Shown here: piece by piece, positions 38,200-48,061 of the stretch
How positions within the stretch are numbered: the stretch's first letter is position 1
Layout of the letters: the number at the start of each line of letters is the position of its first letter
NCBI RefSeq assembly: GCF_030411955.1
Contig: NZ_JASNRA010000017.1
Coordinates: 62,001 to 126,000, forward strand
Direction of reading: 5' to 3'
Origin: Massilia sp. YIM B02443
GTDB taxonomy: Bacteria > Pseudomonadota > Gammaproteobacteria > Burkholderiales > Burkholderiaceae_D
Length of the DNA: 64,000 nucleotides
Notes under the pieces: model-generated
Database searches by the model: none
Seen by the model: only the letters and a program-made list of their open reading frames with translations
Told to the model about the DNA's origin: nothing
Position numbers and translations under genes: made by a program

Positions 38200-39324
38200 T
38201 CAATTCTGGCGCATCAAGCGTGCAAAAAACATCCATATCGCCACGATCGGAACCGACAACCACGGGTAGGCGGCAACCAGACTGGCCATGAAAGCGATAA
38301 CCAGGCTGCCCAATGCGACCTGGATCAGGAATGTGATTCGATCACCCCATTTGCCATTCGACCTCGATATGCTTTGTTGAGTTGGTGCGTCCGGTGACGA
38401 AGCGCCTTCTTTTGCGCCTTCTTCTGCGTCATCATCGGCCGCGGTAGGGCGCGGAGGCGGCGCCGTATGCACGCGCGCGAGCGGCGTGTTCTTTCCGGTC
38501 AGGTCGAAGCTGCGCGTCTCGTTGGCGCAGCGCAGTTGCACCTCAAGCATCCAGCTATCGAGACTCCGGCTCCAGATCGTCAGCTTTGCCGCGCCTTCCT
38601 GATCCAGGAACTGATAGGGGTTACTCTCATTCCTGGGATTGGTGTCATGGCTGAATGTCGACTGCATCCGGACGAGCGTGGACATGATGCGATGTGCCAG
38701 CGAGGTGAAATTCGAGCTCGGGAACAGCGGGAATTTCGCCCACGGCACATCGTGCGGAAGTGGCCCGAAATACGGCCCGGCAGGGGCAAGGCTGGACGGC
38801 ACCGGCGATTCCAGATCCGTGGCAATCGCGCGCGCCAGCGCTTTCCAGTCGGTGTCGGGCACGTCCAGTTGGCCCGGCCTGTCTTCGAGACACCAATAGC
38901 TGTCGATCGGGCCGCCATAACAGGCCGCATCCGGGAAGACTGGATAGCCCTGGCCTTCTTCGTTGGGGAACAAGGGATGGGACAGCCACGTCGCCTGCTC
39001 TTCTCCCACCACCCATATCTGGTGGCGATCGGGGAAATGGACGACTACGGCATAAGCACCACCTTTGTCGGCGCGCGCAACGCCCGCCTCGAACGCTGCC
39101 GCCAGATGCAAGGACAACCGGGTCGCACCCGACGCCTTCAATATGCCCAGCCACAAAGTGAAATCGTCGGCCAGCAAACCATTATCGGCGAGCGCACGAA
39201 ACTGCAGGCGCGCGTTGAACAAGGTGCCGTGGCGATGCCAGTCATCCAATGCAATCTTTCCGCGCAGGTATTGTGTGCCGTAGCTGACCAGGACAACCTG
39301 GCGTTCGATCGTCTCACTTCGCAA
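38200..39324 (-). CDS. Hypothetical protein with two C-terminal membrane helices
   Basis: I do not recognise this protein. From a TTG at 39324 it is 374 aa; that start has AGGAGA six bases upstream, while ATG 39339 and GTG 39345 lack a site. The first ~260 residues are soluble and Trp/Pro-rich, with FTLWLGILKASGATRLSLHLAAAFEAG and PYFGPLPHDVPWAKFPLFPSS. A Pro/Asp/Glu-rich linker (about 285-325) follows, and then two hydrophobic helices (ITFLIQVALGSLVIAFMASLVAA, WLSVPIVAIWMFFARLM). It is tail-anchored by prediction. It stands alone between the riboswitch promoter region and ssb. Confidence 0.65.
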   Translation of the reverse strand: MRSETIERQVVLVSYGTQYLRGKIALDDWHRHGTLFNARLQFRALADNGLLADDFTLWLGILKASGATRLSLHLAAAFEAGVARADKGGAYAVVVHFPDRHQIWVVGEEQATWLSHPLFPNEEGQGYPVFPDAACYGGPIDSYWCLEDRPGQLDVPDTDWKALARAIATDLESPVPSSLAPAGPYFGPLPHDVPWAKFPLFPSSNFTSLAHRIMSTLVRMQSTFSHDTNPRNESNPYQFLDQEGAAKLTIWSRSLDSWMLEVQLRCANETRSFDLTGKNTPLARVHTAPPPRPTAADDDAEEGAKEGASSPDAPTQQSISRSNGKWGDRITFLIQVALGSLVIAFMASLVAAYPWLSVPIVAIWMFFARLMRQN

Positions 39325-39390
39325 ACTGATTCTCCTCATGGACACGCATGATGCTCACAGCCCGCTGGTATCGCGATGCACTGTGGGTAA

Positions 39391-39432
39391 AAACAAAAAG
39401 GCCCTGCAGGTCATCACCTGCAGGGCCATTTT
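39391..39432 (-). terminator. Bidirectional intrinsic terminator after ssb
   Basis: A 12-bp perfect stem, GGCCCTGCAGGT (39400-39411) with its complement (39416-39427), is closed by CATC. T-rich tracts follow it on both strands. It ends ssb transcription and insulates the next gene. Confidence 0.9.
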
Positions 39433-39459
39433 TCAGATCAGCACAGAAGACTGAGACGA

Positions 39460-39957
39460 TCAGAACGGAATGTCGTCATCCATGTCCGAGAAGTTCGGCG
39501 CCGGTTTCGGCTGCGGACGTGCGGCTGGCGGCGGCGGAGCCTGGCGCGGGGCCGGGCGCTGCGGCGCCGAGTAGTCGTCGTCCATGCCGCCGCCCATGCC
39601 CATGTCGTTGCCGCCCATGCCCTGGCGGCCGCCCAGCATCTGCATGTTCTCGGCGATGATGTCGGTGGCGTAGCGCTCGATGCCGTCCTTGTCGGTGTAC
39701 TTGCGGGTCTGCAGGCGGCCTTCGACGTAGACCGACGAGCCCTTTTTCAGGTACTGGCCGACGATCTCGGCCAGGCGGCCGAAGAACGAGATGCGGTGCC
39801 ACTCGGTCAGCTCTTTCTGCTCGCCGGTGTTGCGATCTTTCGATTTGTACGAGGTGGCCACGGCGATGTTGGCGATGGCGTCGCCGCTCGGCATGTAGCG
39901 GATTTCCGGATCGCGGCCGAGATTGCCGACGATGATGACCTTGTTGACTGAAGCCAT
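39460..39957 (-). CDS. ssb: Single-stranded DNA-binding protein
   Basis: This 165-aa protein has an OB fold ([31 protein letters not shown], with [32 protein letters not shown]). A Gly/Pro-rich flexible tail follows and ends in the acidic tip DMDDDIPF, which recruits repair and replication proteins. It acts as a tetramer on single-stranded DNA. It is divergent from uvrA as in many proteobacteria, with a LexA-like box in the shared 460-bp gap, closer to uvrA. Confidence 0.97.
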   Translation of the reverse strand: MASVNKVIIVGNLGRDPEIRYMPSGDAIANIAVATSYKSKDRNTGEQKELTEWHRISFFGRLAEIVGQYLKKGSSVYVEGRLQTRKYTDKDGIERYATDIIAENMQMLGGRQGMGGNDMGMGGGMDDDYSAPQRPAPRQAPPPPAARPQPKPAPNFSDMDDDIPF

Positions 39958-40417
39958 GTTGTTACTCCTACTGGGTAAAGTGAGCCCTGACTCTGCATGC
40001 TTCTAAGCGTCAGGGAACGTTGTGGTGCAGCTCATTATTATGGGGGTGTTGAGCCGGATTAACTAGCCATATTTTTGGTGGGGATCATCGAAAATGGTGG
40101 CACGGTACAACCGGCTGGGTGTCATAGCCAACCCTGCATTAAACCGCTATCCGGCAAAAAAATTTTCGGATTCTGAACGGTTTGTCATTGAAGCGCGTCG
40201 AGTTCGGCCCAAATACATCACGCACGGCTGCCAGCAGCCACCGTCATCGTTCCAGAATGGCATGCCAGTTGATCATCGCTGACACACCAACCACTGGATA
40301 AATGTACAGCCGTAACGAAAACCAGCTACACTAATGGGTTCCCCCTGATTGGCCCGCTCACCCCGCATCCAGCGTGCGCGGCCCCGCTAAACACTGATAG
40401 AAAGTCTGCCGACCTTA
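39958..40417. other. Intergenic region between ssb and uvrA
   Basis: This 460-bp gap holds the ssb promoter region and the uvrA LexA box (40294-40309). A short open frame at 40094-40282 has no ribosome site and no recognisable content. I see no RNA gene. Confidence 0.5.
40294..40309. promoter_or_regulatory. LexA (SOS) box of uvrA
   Basis: CTGGATAAATGTACAG matches the CTGT-N8-ACAG consensus at all but one base of the outer arms, with an AT-rich centre. It lies 108 bp before the uvrA start, so uvrA is probably DNA-damage inducible. Confidence 0.7.
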
Positions 40418-43267
40418 ATGGAAGAAATTCGCATTCGTGGTGCCCGCACGCACAATCTGAAGAACATCAATCTCGACCTGCCACGCAACAAGCTGATCGT
40501 GATCACCGGCCTGTCGGGTTCCGGCAAGTCTTCGCTCGCCTTCGACACCCTGTACGCCGAAGGCCAGCGCCGCTACGTCGAATCGCTGTCGGCCTATGCG
40601 CGCCAGTTCCTGCAGCTGATGGAAAAGCCGGACGTCGACCTGATCGAAGGCCTGTCGCCGGCAATCTCGATCGAGCAGAAAGCGACCTCGCACAACCCGC
40701 GCTCGACCGTCGGCACCGTCACCGAGATCCACGACTACCTGCGCCTGCTGTACGCACGCGTCGGCACGCCGTACTGCCCGCAGCACCCGCACGAGCCGCT
40801 GTCGGCCCAGACCGTGTCGCAGATGGTCGACGCCGTGCTGGCGATGCCGGAAGGCACCAAGCTGATGATCCTGGCGCCGGTGGTGGCCGGCCGCAAGGGC
40901 GAGCATAGCGACCTGTTCCAGGCAATGCAGGCCCAGGGCTTCGTGCGCTTCCGCGTCGCCAGCGGCGTGAATGCCGCCAAGATCTATGAGATCGACGAAC
41001 TGCCCAAGCTCAAGAAGACCGAGAAGCACAGCATCGACGTCGTGATCGACCGCGTCAAGGTCAATCCCGAGATCAAGCAGCGCCTGGCGGAAAGCTTCGA
41101 GACCGCGCTGCGCCTGGCCGATGGCCGTGCGATCGCCTACGAAATGGATACCGAGAACATGACGGTGTTCTCGAACAAGTTCGCCTGTAACGTGTGCGGC
41201 TACTCGCTGCAAGAGCTGGAACCGCGCCTGTTCTCGTTCAACAACCCGATGGGCGCCTGCCAGGAGTGTGACGGCCTGGGCCACATCGAGTTCTTCGATC
41301 CGAAGCGTATCGTCGCCTTCCCGCACCTGTCGCTGGCCTCCGGCGCCGTCAAGGGCTGGGACCGCCGCAACCAGTTCTATTTCCAGATGCTGCAGAACCT
41401 GGCGGCCCATTACGACTTCGACCTGGACAAGCCGTTCGAGCAATTGCCGAAGGCTTCGCAGGAAGCCGTGCTGTTCGGTTCGGGCAAGACCGCGATCCCG
41501 TTCACCTATGTGAACGAGCGCGGCCGCACCGTGATCCGCGAGCACACCTTCGAGGGCGTGGTCAACAACCTGCAGCGTCGTTACCGCGAGACCGACTCGA
41601 TGGCGGTCAAGGAAGAGCTGGCCAAGTTCATCAACGAAAAGAAATGCCCGGTGTGCGATGGCGCGCGCCTGCGCACCGAAGCGCGCTTCGTCAAGATCGG
41701 CCAGGGCCCGCAGCAGCGCGCCATTTATGAAGTGTCGGACAAGCCATTGCGCGAAACGCTCGACTACTTCAACACGCTCGAACTGTCCGGCGCCAAGCGC
41801 GACATCGCCGAGCGCGTGATCAAGGAAATCGTGGCGCGCCTGCAGTTCCTGAACAACGTCGGCCTGGATTACCTGTCGCTCGACCGCAGCGCGGACACCC
41901 TGTCCGGTGGCGAAGCGCAGCGCATCCGCCTGGCGTCGCAGATCGGTTCGGGCCTGACCGGCGTCATGTACGTGCTGGATGAACCGTCGATCGGCCTGCA
42001 CCAGCGCGACAACGACCGCCTGATCGCGACCCTGAAGCATTTGCGCGACATCGGCAACAGCGTGCTGGTGGTCGAGCACGACGAAGACGCGATCCGCACC
42101 GCCGACTACATCGTCGACATGGGTCCGGGCGCGGGCGTGCACGGCGGCGCCGTGATCGCCGAAGGCACGCTCGAGCAGATCATGCAGAACGAGCACTCGC
42201 TGACCGCGCAGTACCTGGACGGCCGGCGCAAGATCGAGGTGCCGAAGAAGCGCACCAAGTCCGATCCGGCGCGCCAGCTGGTGATTACCGGCGCCACCGG
42301 CAACAACCTGAAGAACGTGTCGCTGAACCTGCCGGTCGGCCTGATGACCTGCATCACGGGCGTGTCGGGTTCGGGTAAATCGACGCTGATCAACGACACG
42401 CTGTACCCGGCGCTGTCGCGCCACCTGTACGGCTCGCAGACGGAACCGGCGCCGCACACCGCGATCCACGGCCTGGAACACTTCGACAAGGTGATCTCGG
42501 TCGACCAGGCGCCGATCGGCCGCACCCCGCGCTCGAACCCGGCGACGTATACCGGCGTGTTCACCCCGATCCGCGACCTGTTCGCGACCGTGCCGACCGC
42601 CAAGGAACGCGGCTACTCGGCCGGACGCTTCTCGTTCAACGTCAAGGGCGGGCGCTGCGAGGCGTGCCAGGGCGATGGCGTGATCAAGGTCGAGATGCAC
42701 TTCCTGCCGGACGTGTACGTGCCGTGCGACGTCTGCCACGGCAAGCGCTACAACCGCGAAACGCTGGAAGTGCAGTACAAGGGCAAGAGCATCACCGAAG
42801 TGCTGGAGATGACGGTCGAGGATGCGCACGAGTTCTTCAAGCCGGTGCCGGTGATTGCGCGTAAACTCCAGACGCTGCTCGACGTCGGCCTCGGCTACAT
42901 CAAGCTGGGACAGAGTGCGACCACGCTGTCGGGTGGCGAGGCGCAGCGCGTCAAGCTGTCGCTCGAGCTGTCCAAGCGCGACACCGGACGCACGCTGTAC
43001 ATCCTGGATGAACCGACCACCGGCCTGCACTTCGCCGACATCGATTTGCTGCTGAAGGTGATCCACCGCCTGCGCGACCAGGGCAACACGCTCGCCATCA
43101 TCGAGCACAATCTGGACGTGATCAAGACCGCGGACTGGATCGTCGACCTGGGGCCGGAAGGCGGCGCCGGCGGCGGCACGATCGTGGCGTGCGGCACGCC
43201 GGAGCAGGTGGCGAAGGTGAAGGATAGCCCGACCGGCAAGTACCTGAAGCCGTTGTTGAAAGCGTGA
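40418..43267 (+). CDS. uvrA: Excinuclease ABC subunit A
   Basis: This 949-aa damage sensor of nucleotide excision repair is full length. The first ABC half has Walker [17 protein letters not shown] and signature [17 protein letters not shown]. The second has [16 protein letters not shown] and [16 protein letters not shown]. Zinc modules [11 protein letters not shown]...CQEC and [14 protein letters not shown]...CDVCHG are both intact. It forms the UvrA2-UvrB complex. A LexA box upstream and a strong terminator downstream make it a single-gene unit. Confidence 0.98.
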   Translation: MEEIRIRGARTHNLKNINLDLPRNKLIVITGLSGSGKSSLAFDTLYAEGQRRYVESLSAYARQFLQLMEKPDVDLIEGLSPAISIEQKATSHNPRSTVGTVTEIHDYLRLLYARVGTPYCPQHPHEPLSAQTVSQMVDAVLAMPEGTKLMILAPVVAGRKGEHSDLFQAMQAQGFVRFRVASGVNAAKIYEIDELPKLKKTEKHSIDVVIDRVKVNPEIKQRLAESFETALRLADGRAIAYEMDTENMTVFSNKFACNVCGYSLQELEPRLFSFNNPMGACQECDGLGHIEFFDPKRIVAFPHLSLASGAVKGWDRRNQFYFQMLQNLAAHYDFDLDKPFEQLPKASQEAVLFGSGKTAIPFTYVNERGRTVIREHTFEGVVNNLQRRYRETDSMAVKEELAKFINEKKCPVCDGARLRTEARFVKIGQGPQQRAIYEVSDKPLRETLDYFNTLELSGAKRDIAERVIKEIVARLQFLNNVGLDYLSLDRSADTLSGGEAQRIRLASQIGSGLTGVMYVLDEPSIGLHQRDNDRLIATLKHLRDIGNSVLVVEHDEDAIRTADYIVDMGPGAGVHGGAVIAEGTLEQIMQNEHSLTAQYLDGRRKIEVPKKRTKSDPARQLVITGATGNNLKNVSLNLPVGLMTCITGVSGSGKSTLINDTLYPALSRHLYGSQTEPAPHTAIHGLEHFDKVISVDQAPIGRTPRSNPATYTGVFTPIRDLFATVPTAKERGYSAGRFSFNVKGGRCEACQGDGVIKVEMHFLPDVYVPCDVCHGKRYNRETLEVQYKGKSITEVLEMTVEDAHEFFKPVPVIARKLQTLLDVGLGYIKLGQSATTLSGGEAQRVKLSLELSKRDTGRTLYILDEPTTGLHFADIDLLLKVIHRLRDQGNTLAIIEHNLDVIKTADWIVDLGPEGGAGGGTIVACGTPEQVAKVKDSPTGKYLKPLLKA

Positions 43268-43271
43268 CCTG

Positions 43272-43374
43272 CGTAGGGTTGGCGGGTCCCCCGCCGACGC
43301 GTTCAACCAGTGCAAGCACAGTGGCAATGCACGCCGGAATTGAACGCGTCGGCGGCCAAGCCGCCAACCCTACG
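43272..43374. repeat. REP-like inverted pair (family 1), copy 1
   Basis: The element is 103 bp, bounded by CGTAGGGTTGGCGG and its complement CCGCCAACCCTACG. Each arm has an internal GGCGG/CCGCC hairpin followed by GACGCGTT. A second copy with the same arms but a different centre lies at 51220-51326. Confidence 0.85.
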
Positions 43375-43393
43375 GTATGACAGCCATCCATGA

Positions 43394-43429
43394 CAGGGGC
43401 AGCGCCAGCAACGCTGCCCCTGTTTTTTT
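43394..43429 (+). terminator. Intrinsic terminator of uvrA
   Basis: Stem CAGGGGCAGCG (43394-43404) pairs with CGCTGCCCCTG (43412-43422) across a 7-nt loop, followed by seven T. Between here and 43692 I see only an 18-bp palindrome, CCCTGCAATTTTGCAGGG (43586-43603). Confidence 0.92.
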
Positions 43430-43692
43430 CATGGCTACGCTTGCATCACCCCGCCCGCAACGCGCCCATCGTCGCGCGAATGAAGTCGAGCATCGTGTCA
43501 TCCACCATCCGTTCCTTCAAACTTACGTAAAACTATTTACAGCGTGCTTTACTGTTGAATTCCTGCGTCGTCGAAGCTGGTTTCACCCTGCAATTTTGCA
43601 GGGCCAGAGCCGTCTTCTCCACAGGCTGACACGGTGGAACTCACCGCCGTATGATAAGACTACACAGGTTTGAATGAGTTCCAAGCTAACTG

Positions 43693-44661
43693 CTAAAACC
43701 CCGACTCCGTCAACGCCGGCTCGTTCTGCAGCGCCTGCCGGATCTTCTGCTGCGTCGCCGGATCGTCCCCCGCGAACGAACGGAACAGGTCGAACCATGC
43801 CAGCGCCAGCTCGCGCGCTTCCGATGAATCGGGCGCGCAGCCGTTGTCGATCGCGGTGCGTACCCGGGCAATCAAGGGCGGCCATTCGGCGTCGCGCCGG
43901 CCGAGGTTGGCGCGCATGAAGGCCAGCTCGTTCTCATTCAGGTACTTGGCGTAAATCGACAGCTGGTGCGCCTTCGAGGCGGCCAGGATGAAGGCCATCA
44001 TCGCCGGCGTGATGCCGGTGCGTTCCTGCACTGCAGGCTCTTGCTCGTGCATCGTGTTGAGCTTGGCGAACAGCACCGGATTGCCGCCCGTATCGCGCTT
44101 GACCATCGCCATCCAGCGTTGCGACAACGCCTGTGCCTGGGCGTCATCCGGCGCGACGCCGGCGTCGATCAGGGCTTGCACCTGCGCCACCAGATGCTGC
44201 CACTGCGGTTCCACCTCCTCGGCCCGCGTGTAGATCGGCAGTTGCGTGAGTTCTTCCTGCGAAAAATACTTGTCGTACATGGTCATCTGCTCCAGGGTCG
44301 TCAGCCAGTCGGCCAGATCCGGTTCCTGCCCATCGGCCAGCTGGCCTTACAGTCGCGTCAGGCGGCTGCGCAAGGTGCGCGCCTGCTGGATCTGCTCGGT
44401 CAGCGTCTCGATCTGGCGCGCCACCAGGGCGGCCAGCGACAGGTCCGGTCTGGTGAGGGTGGTTCCGATGTCGGCCAGCGCCAGCCCGAACCGGCGCAAG
44501 GCCAGGATGCGGTGCAGGCGGGCGATGTCGGCTTCGTTGTACAGGCGGTAGCCGGCATCGGAACGCGCAGAAGGCGACATCAGGCCGATGGCGTCGTAGT
44601 GGTGCAAGGTGCGCACCGTCAGGCCGGTGCGTTTTGCCAGTTCTCCAATTTTCAGCAGCAT
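43693..44661 (-). pseudogene. MerR-family regulator with TipAS domain, interrupted by an in-frame stop
   Basis: The MerR part (44661 down to 44350, 104 aa) has the HTH KIGELAKRTGLTVRTLHHYDAIGLM and a dimerisation helix ending RSRLTRL. A TAA follows at 44347-44349, and the same frame then continues as GQLADGQEPDLADWLTTLEQM into a complete TipAS drug-recognition domain (YDKYFSQEELTQLP to the stop at 43693). Nothing is missing or shifted. A single C-to-T change of a CAA glutamine codon would explain it. TipAS-type regulators normally join both parts and activate efflux or resistance genes on drug binding. The TipAS half could restart at ATG 44286, preceded by CTGGAG, giving a free drug-binding protein of 197 aa. 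Confidence 0.85.
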
Positions 44662-44744
44662 CGTTCTGGTCCTCTCTTCATGCGTCCGGACAGGATGGAG
44701 CCTGACGCAGCGTGAGGGTCAAGCCTACAATTGTTCAAGCCTAC

Positions 44745-44780
44745 AATAAAACAGGGGCGACGCCACCGGCGCCGCCCCTG
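44745..44780 (-). terminator. Intrinsic terminator of pckG
   Basis: On the minus strand, stem CAGGGGCG pairs with CGCCCCTG (44752-44759 and 44773-44780) around a GC-rich loop that can fold itself, followed by TTTTATT. Confidence 0.85.
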
Positions 44781-44835
44781 CTTCTTCTTGTATGGCCGCT
44801 GGTCGTGCAGCGGCCTCTCCCCCACTTAGCCGTTG

Positions 44836-46704
44836 TTAGCCGGCCAGTTGCTTCTCCAGCCTGGCCTTGGTATCCACCAGCTCTTGCGGCAGACGGTAGG
44901 CCAGTTTGTCGAACAGTTCGCCGTGCAGCTTCAGTTCCTCGGCCCAGGCTTGATTGTCGATCGAGGTGATCTGGGTGAACTGCGCTTCGGTGAATTCGGT
45001 GCCATCCCAGTTCAGGTCGCCGTATGCGGGCGAGGTGCCGAACAGGTGCGCGGTGCCGGCGGCGGCGCTGCCTTCGGTGCGGTCGAGGATCCACTTCAGC
45101 ACGCGCATATTGTCGCCGTATCCCGGCCACACGAAGCCGCCGTCTTCGCCGGTGCGGAACCAATTGACGCAGAAGATCTTCGGCAGCGCGGCAGGATCGA
45201 TCGCGGCCACTTTCTTGCCGAGATCGAGCCAGTGCTGGAAGTAGTCGCTCATGTTGTAGCCGATGAAAGGCAGCATCGCGAACGGATCGCGCCGCACCAC
45301 GCCCATCTGGCCGGCGGCGGCGGCGGTGGTTTCCGAGCCCATGGTGGCGGCCATGTAGACGCCGTCCACCCAGTTGCCGGCCTCGGTCACCAGCGGCACC
45401 GTGGTCGAACGGCGCCCGCCAAAGATGAAGGCCGAGATCGGCACACCGGCCGGATCGTCCCAGGCCGGGTCGATCACCGGATTCTGGGTCGCGGCCACGG
45501 TGAAGCGCGCGTTCGGGTGCGCCGCCTTGGTGCCCGAGGCCGGGGTCCAGTCCTTGCCCTGCCAGTCGATCAGGTGCGCCGGGGCCTCTTTGGTCATGCC
45601 TTCCCACCACACGTCGCCGTCGTCGGTCAGCGCCACGTTGGTGAAGATCACGTTCTCGCGCAGCGAGGCCATGCAGTTGGGGTTGGTCTTGTCGTTGGTG
45701 CCCGGCGCCACGCCGAAGTAGCCGGCTTCCGGATTGATCGCGACCAGCTTGCCGTCCGCGCCCGGCTTGATCCAGGCGATATCGTCGCCGATGGTGGTCA
45801 CCTTCCAGCCGTCGAACGCCTTCGGCGGGATCAGCATCGCGAAATTGGTCTTGCCGCAGGCCGAGGGGAAGGCGGCGGCCACGTATTTTTTATCTCCTTG
45901 CGGCGACTCGACGCCCAGGATCAGCATGTGCTCGGCCAGCCAGCCGGTGCCACCCTGCTGCGCTTCCTGGTAGCCCATGTTGGAAGCGATGCGCAGCGCG
46001 AAGCACTTCTTGCCCAGCAGCGCGTTGCCGCCGTAGCCGGAACCGAAGGACCAGATCTCGCGCGTCTCGGGATAGTGGACGATGTACTTGGTGGCGTTGC
46101 ATGGCCACGCCACGTCTTGCTGGCCGGCGGCCAGCGGCATGCCGACCGAGTGCACGCAGGGCACGAACTCGCCGTCCGCGCCGAGCACGTCGTACACGGC
46201 CTTGCCCATGCGCGTCATGATGCGCATGTTGACGGCGACATAGGGAGAATCGGACAGCTCGACGCCGATGTGGGCGATCGGCGAACCGAGCGGCCCCATC
46301 GAGAACGGCACCACGTACAGGGTGCGGCCGGCCATGCAGCCGTCGAACAGGCCGTGCAGGGTGCGGCGCATCTCGCTTGGTGCCATCCAGTTGTTGGTGG
46401 GGCCGGCCTGTTCTTTGGTGGCGGAGCAGATGAAGGTGCGGTCTTCGACGCGCGCCACGTCCGACGGATCGGACCAGGCCAGGTAGGAATTCGGACGCTT
46501 GGCCGGATTCAGTTTCTTCATAGTGCCGGCCTCGACCATCTGTGCGCACAGGCGGTCGTACTCTTGTTCCGAGCCGTCGCACCAGTAGATGCTGTCAGGC
46601 TTGGTCAGGGCAGCGATTTCCGCCACCCAATTGATGAGCTTTTGGTGTTTGATGTAAGCTGGAACGTTCAGTGCGGCGATGCCGCCCATCACGGGCTGAT
46701 TCAT
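44836..46704 (-). CDS. pckG: Phosphoenolpyruvate carboxykinase (GTP)
   Basis: This 622-aa cytoplasmic enzyme converts oxaloacetate and GTP to phosphoenolpyruvate in gluconeogenesis. The GTP-type signature [13 protein letters not shown] forms the P-loop. The Mn2+ and substrate region includes [42 protein letters not shown], and [14 protein letters not shown] is the PEP-binding segment. Normal length. It has a terminator downstream and a 339-bp leader region upstream. This enzyme allows growth on organic acids when the glucan loci are idle. Confidence 0.98.
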   Translation of the reverse strand: MNQPVMGGIAALNVPAYIKHQKLINWVAEIAALTKPDSIYWCDGSEQEYDRLCAQMVEAGTMKKLNPAKRPNSYLAWSDPSDVARVEDRTFICSATKEQAGPTNNWMAPSEMRRTLHGLFDGCMAGRTLYVVPFSMGPLGSPIAHIGVELSDSPYVAVNMRIMTRMGKAVYDVLGADGEFVPCVHSVGMPLAAGQQDVAWPCNATKYIVHYPETREIWSFGSGYGGNALLGKKCFALRIASNMGYQEAQQGGTGWLAEHMLILGVESPQGDKKYVAAAFPSACGKTNFAMLIPPKAFDGWKVTTIGDDIAWIKPGADGKLVAINPEAGYFGVAPGTNDKTNPNCMASLRENVIFTNVALTDDGDVWWEGMTKEAPAHLIDWQGKDWTPASGTKAAHPNARFTVAATQNPVIDPAWDDPAGVPISAFIFGGRRSTTVPLVTEAGNWVDGVYMAATMGSETTAAAAGQMGVVRRDPFAMLPFIGYNMSDYFQHWLDLGKKVAAIDPAALPKIFCVNWFRTGEDGGFVWPGYGDNMRVLKWILDRTEGSAAAGTAHLFGTSPAYGDLNWDGTEFTEAQFTQITSIDNQAWAEELKLHGELFDKLAYRLPQELVDTKARLEKQLAG

Positions 46705-47043
46705 GGTGCCTCCAATGCCAATTAAGAATTCTGGTCTGGAATGGTCTGGATCGCCTCGTTCGGTTCCGTCTACAGGTCAATGGCCCGGCGGAATCAGCGC
46801 ATGCGGCGGTTCAGCGGTGGTGTCGCCAGCCCCTGGCAAGGCTGGGATCGGTGCTTCGCAAGCACCGTTGGATACGTGTCATTCGCTCAAGTTCCGGCCA
46901 ATTGTACACCCGGAAAACAGCGTTTCGACCTCATCCATTACAAAAAAGTAGGAATATTGGTTGACTAATGTAGTAGGCTATTCGACCCTCGGCTGGATCC
47001 TGTTATTTGTTTACGCACGATAGATGCAATTGAGACAACTCAC
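46705..47043. other. Intergenic region between pckG and the dehydrogenase gene
   Basis: This 339-bp gap separates divergent genes. It contains a stable hairpin CGGTGCTT-CGC-AAGCACCG (46849-46867) in what would be the pckG leader or promoter region. Overlapping short frames here lack ribosome sites. I see no confident promoter or RNA gene. Confidence 0.45.
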
Positions 47044-48036
47044 ATGAAAATCGCGATTCTCGACGACTACCAGGATGCGGTGCGCAGCCTGGACTGCTTC
47101 CGCATGCTCGACGGCCACGAGGTCAAGGTGCTCACCAGCTCGACCCGCGGCCTGGGCCAATTGGCGATCCGGCTGGCGCCGTTCGATGCGCTGGTATTGA
47201 TCCGCGAACGCACCGCGTTTCCGCGCGCGCTGCTGGCCAAGCTGCCTAACCTGAAGCTGATCTCACAGACCGGCAAGGTCAGCGGCCATGTCGACGTGGC
47301 GGCCGCGAGCGAACACGGGATCGCCATTGCGGAAGGCAGCGGTTCGCCGACCGCGCCGGCCGAGCTGACCTGGGCCCTGATCATGGCGGCCAGCCGCAAG
47401 ATCGTGCCATATGCGAACAATCTGAAAGATGGCTTGTGGCAGACGGCGTCGATCAATCCGCTGCTGAATGGCGTCGGGCGCGTGCTGCAGGGCCATACGC
47501 TGGCGCTCTGGAGCTACGGCAAGATCGGCAAGCTGGTGGCCGGCTACGGGCGTGCGTTCGGGATGCGGGTGCTCGTGTGGGGAAGCGAAGCCAGCCGGCA
47601 AGCGGCGCTGGCCGACGGCTTCGAGGCGGCGGCCTCGCGCGAAGCGCTGTTCGAGCAGGCCGACGTGCTCAGTTTGCATCTGCGGCTGGCCGACGCCACG
47701 CGCGGCATCGTCACCGCGGCCGACCTGGCGCGCATGAAGCCAGATGCGCTGTTCGTGAATACCAGCCGCGCCGAGCTGGTGGAAGAAGGCGCGCTCGAGG
47801 CGGCGCTCAAGCGCGGCCAGCCGGGCGGCGCGGCGCTGGACGTGTTCACGAGCGAGCCGCTGGCCGCCGATTCACCCTTGCTGCGCATCCCGACCGTGCT
47901 GGCGACCCCGCACTTGGGCTATGTCGAGAAGGACAGTTACGAGTTGTATTTCAGGACTGCCTTCGAGAACCTGCTGCGTTTTGCACAAGGTGAGCCGAGC
48001 AATATCCTGAATCCGGAAGCGCTCGGCAAACGCTGA
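47044..48036 (+). CDS. D-isomer-specific 2-hydroxyacid dehydrogenase family protein
   Basis: This 330-aa NAD(P)-dependent dehydrogenase has the family's catalytic Arg242 (NTSRAELV), Glu271 (FTSEPL) and His290 (TPHLGY). The nucleotide loop reads LWSYGKIG (155-162), so the first glycine of GxGxxG is Ser157. Most relatives I recall have Gly there. The N-terminal part AILDDYQDAVRSLDCFRML is typical of the SerA-like subfamily annotated only as D-2-hydroxyacid dehydrogenase. It is a stand-alone gene. Substrate unknown. Confidence 0.88.
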   Translation: MKIAILDDYQDAVRSLDCFRMLDGHEVKVLTSSTRGLGQLAIRLAPFDALVLIRERTAFPRALLAKLPNLKLISQTGKVSGHVDVAAASEHGIAIAEGSGSPTAPAELTWALIMAASRKIVPYANNLKDGLWQTASINPLLNGVGRVLQGHTLALWSYGKIGKLVAGYGRAFGMRVLVWGSEASRQAALADGFEAAASREALFEQADVLSLHLRLADATRGIVTAADLARMKPDALFVNTSRAELVEEGALEAALKRGQPGGAALDVFTSEPLAADSPLLRIPTVLATPHLGYVEKDSYELYFRTAFENLLRFAQGEPSNILNPEALGKR

Positions 48037-48061
48037 GCGCCAAGCGAGCCAGGCGCCGGCT

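Noticed and set aside
43586-43603. CCCTGCAATTTTGCAGGG as a terminator for the MerR-TipAS gene
   Set aside because: It lies about 90 bp past the stop, and no T tract follows on the minus strand.
44347-44349. TAA read as a recoding site (selenocysteine or programmed read-through)
   Set aside because: It is TAA, not TGA, and there is no evident stem-loop. A simple nonsense mutation is the easier reading.
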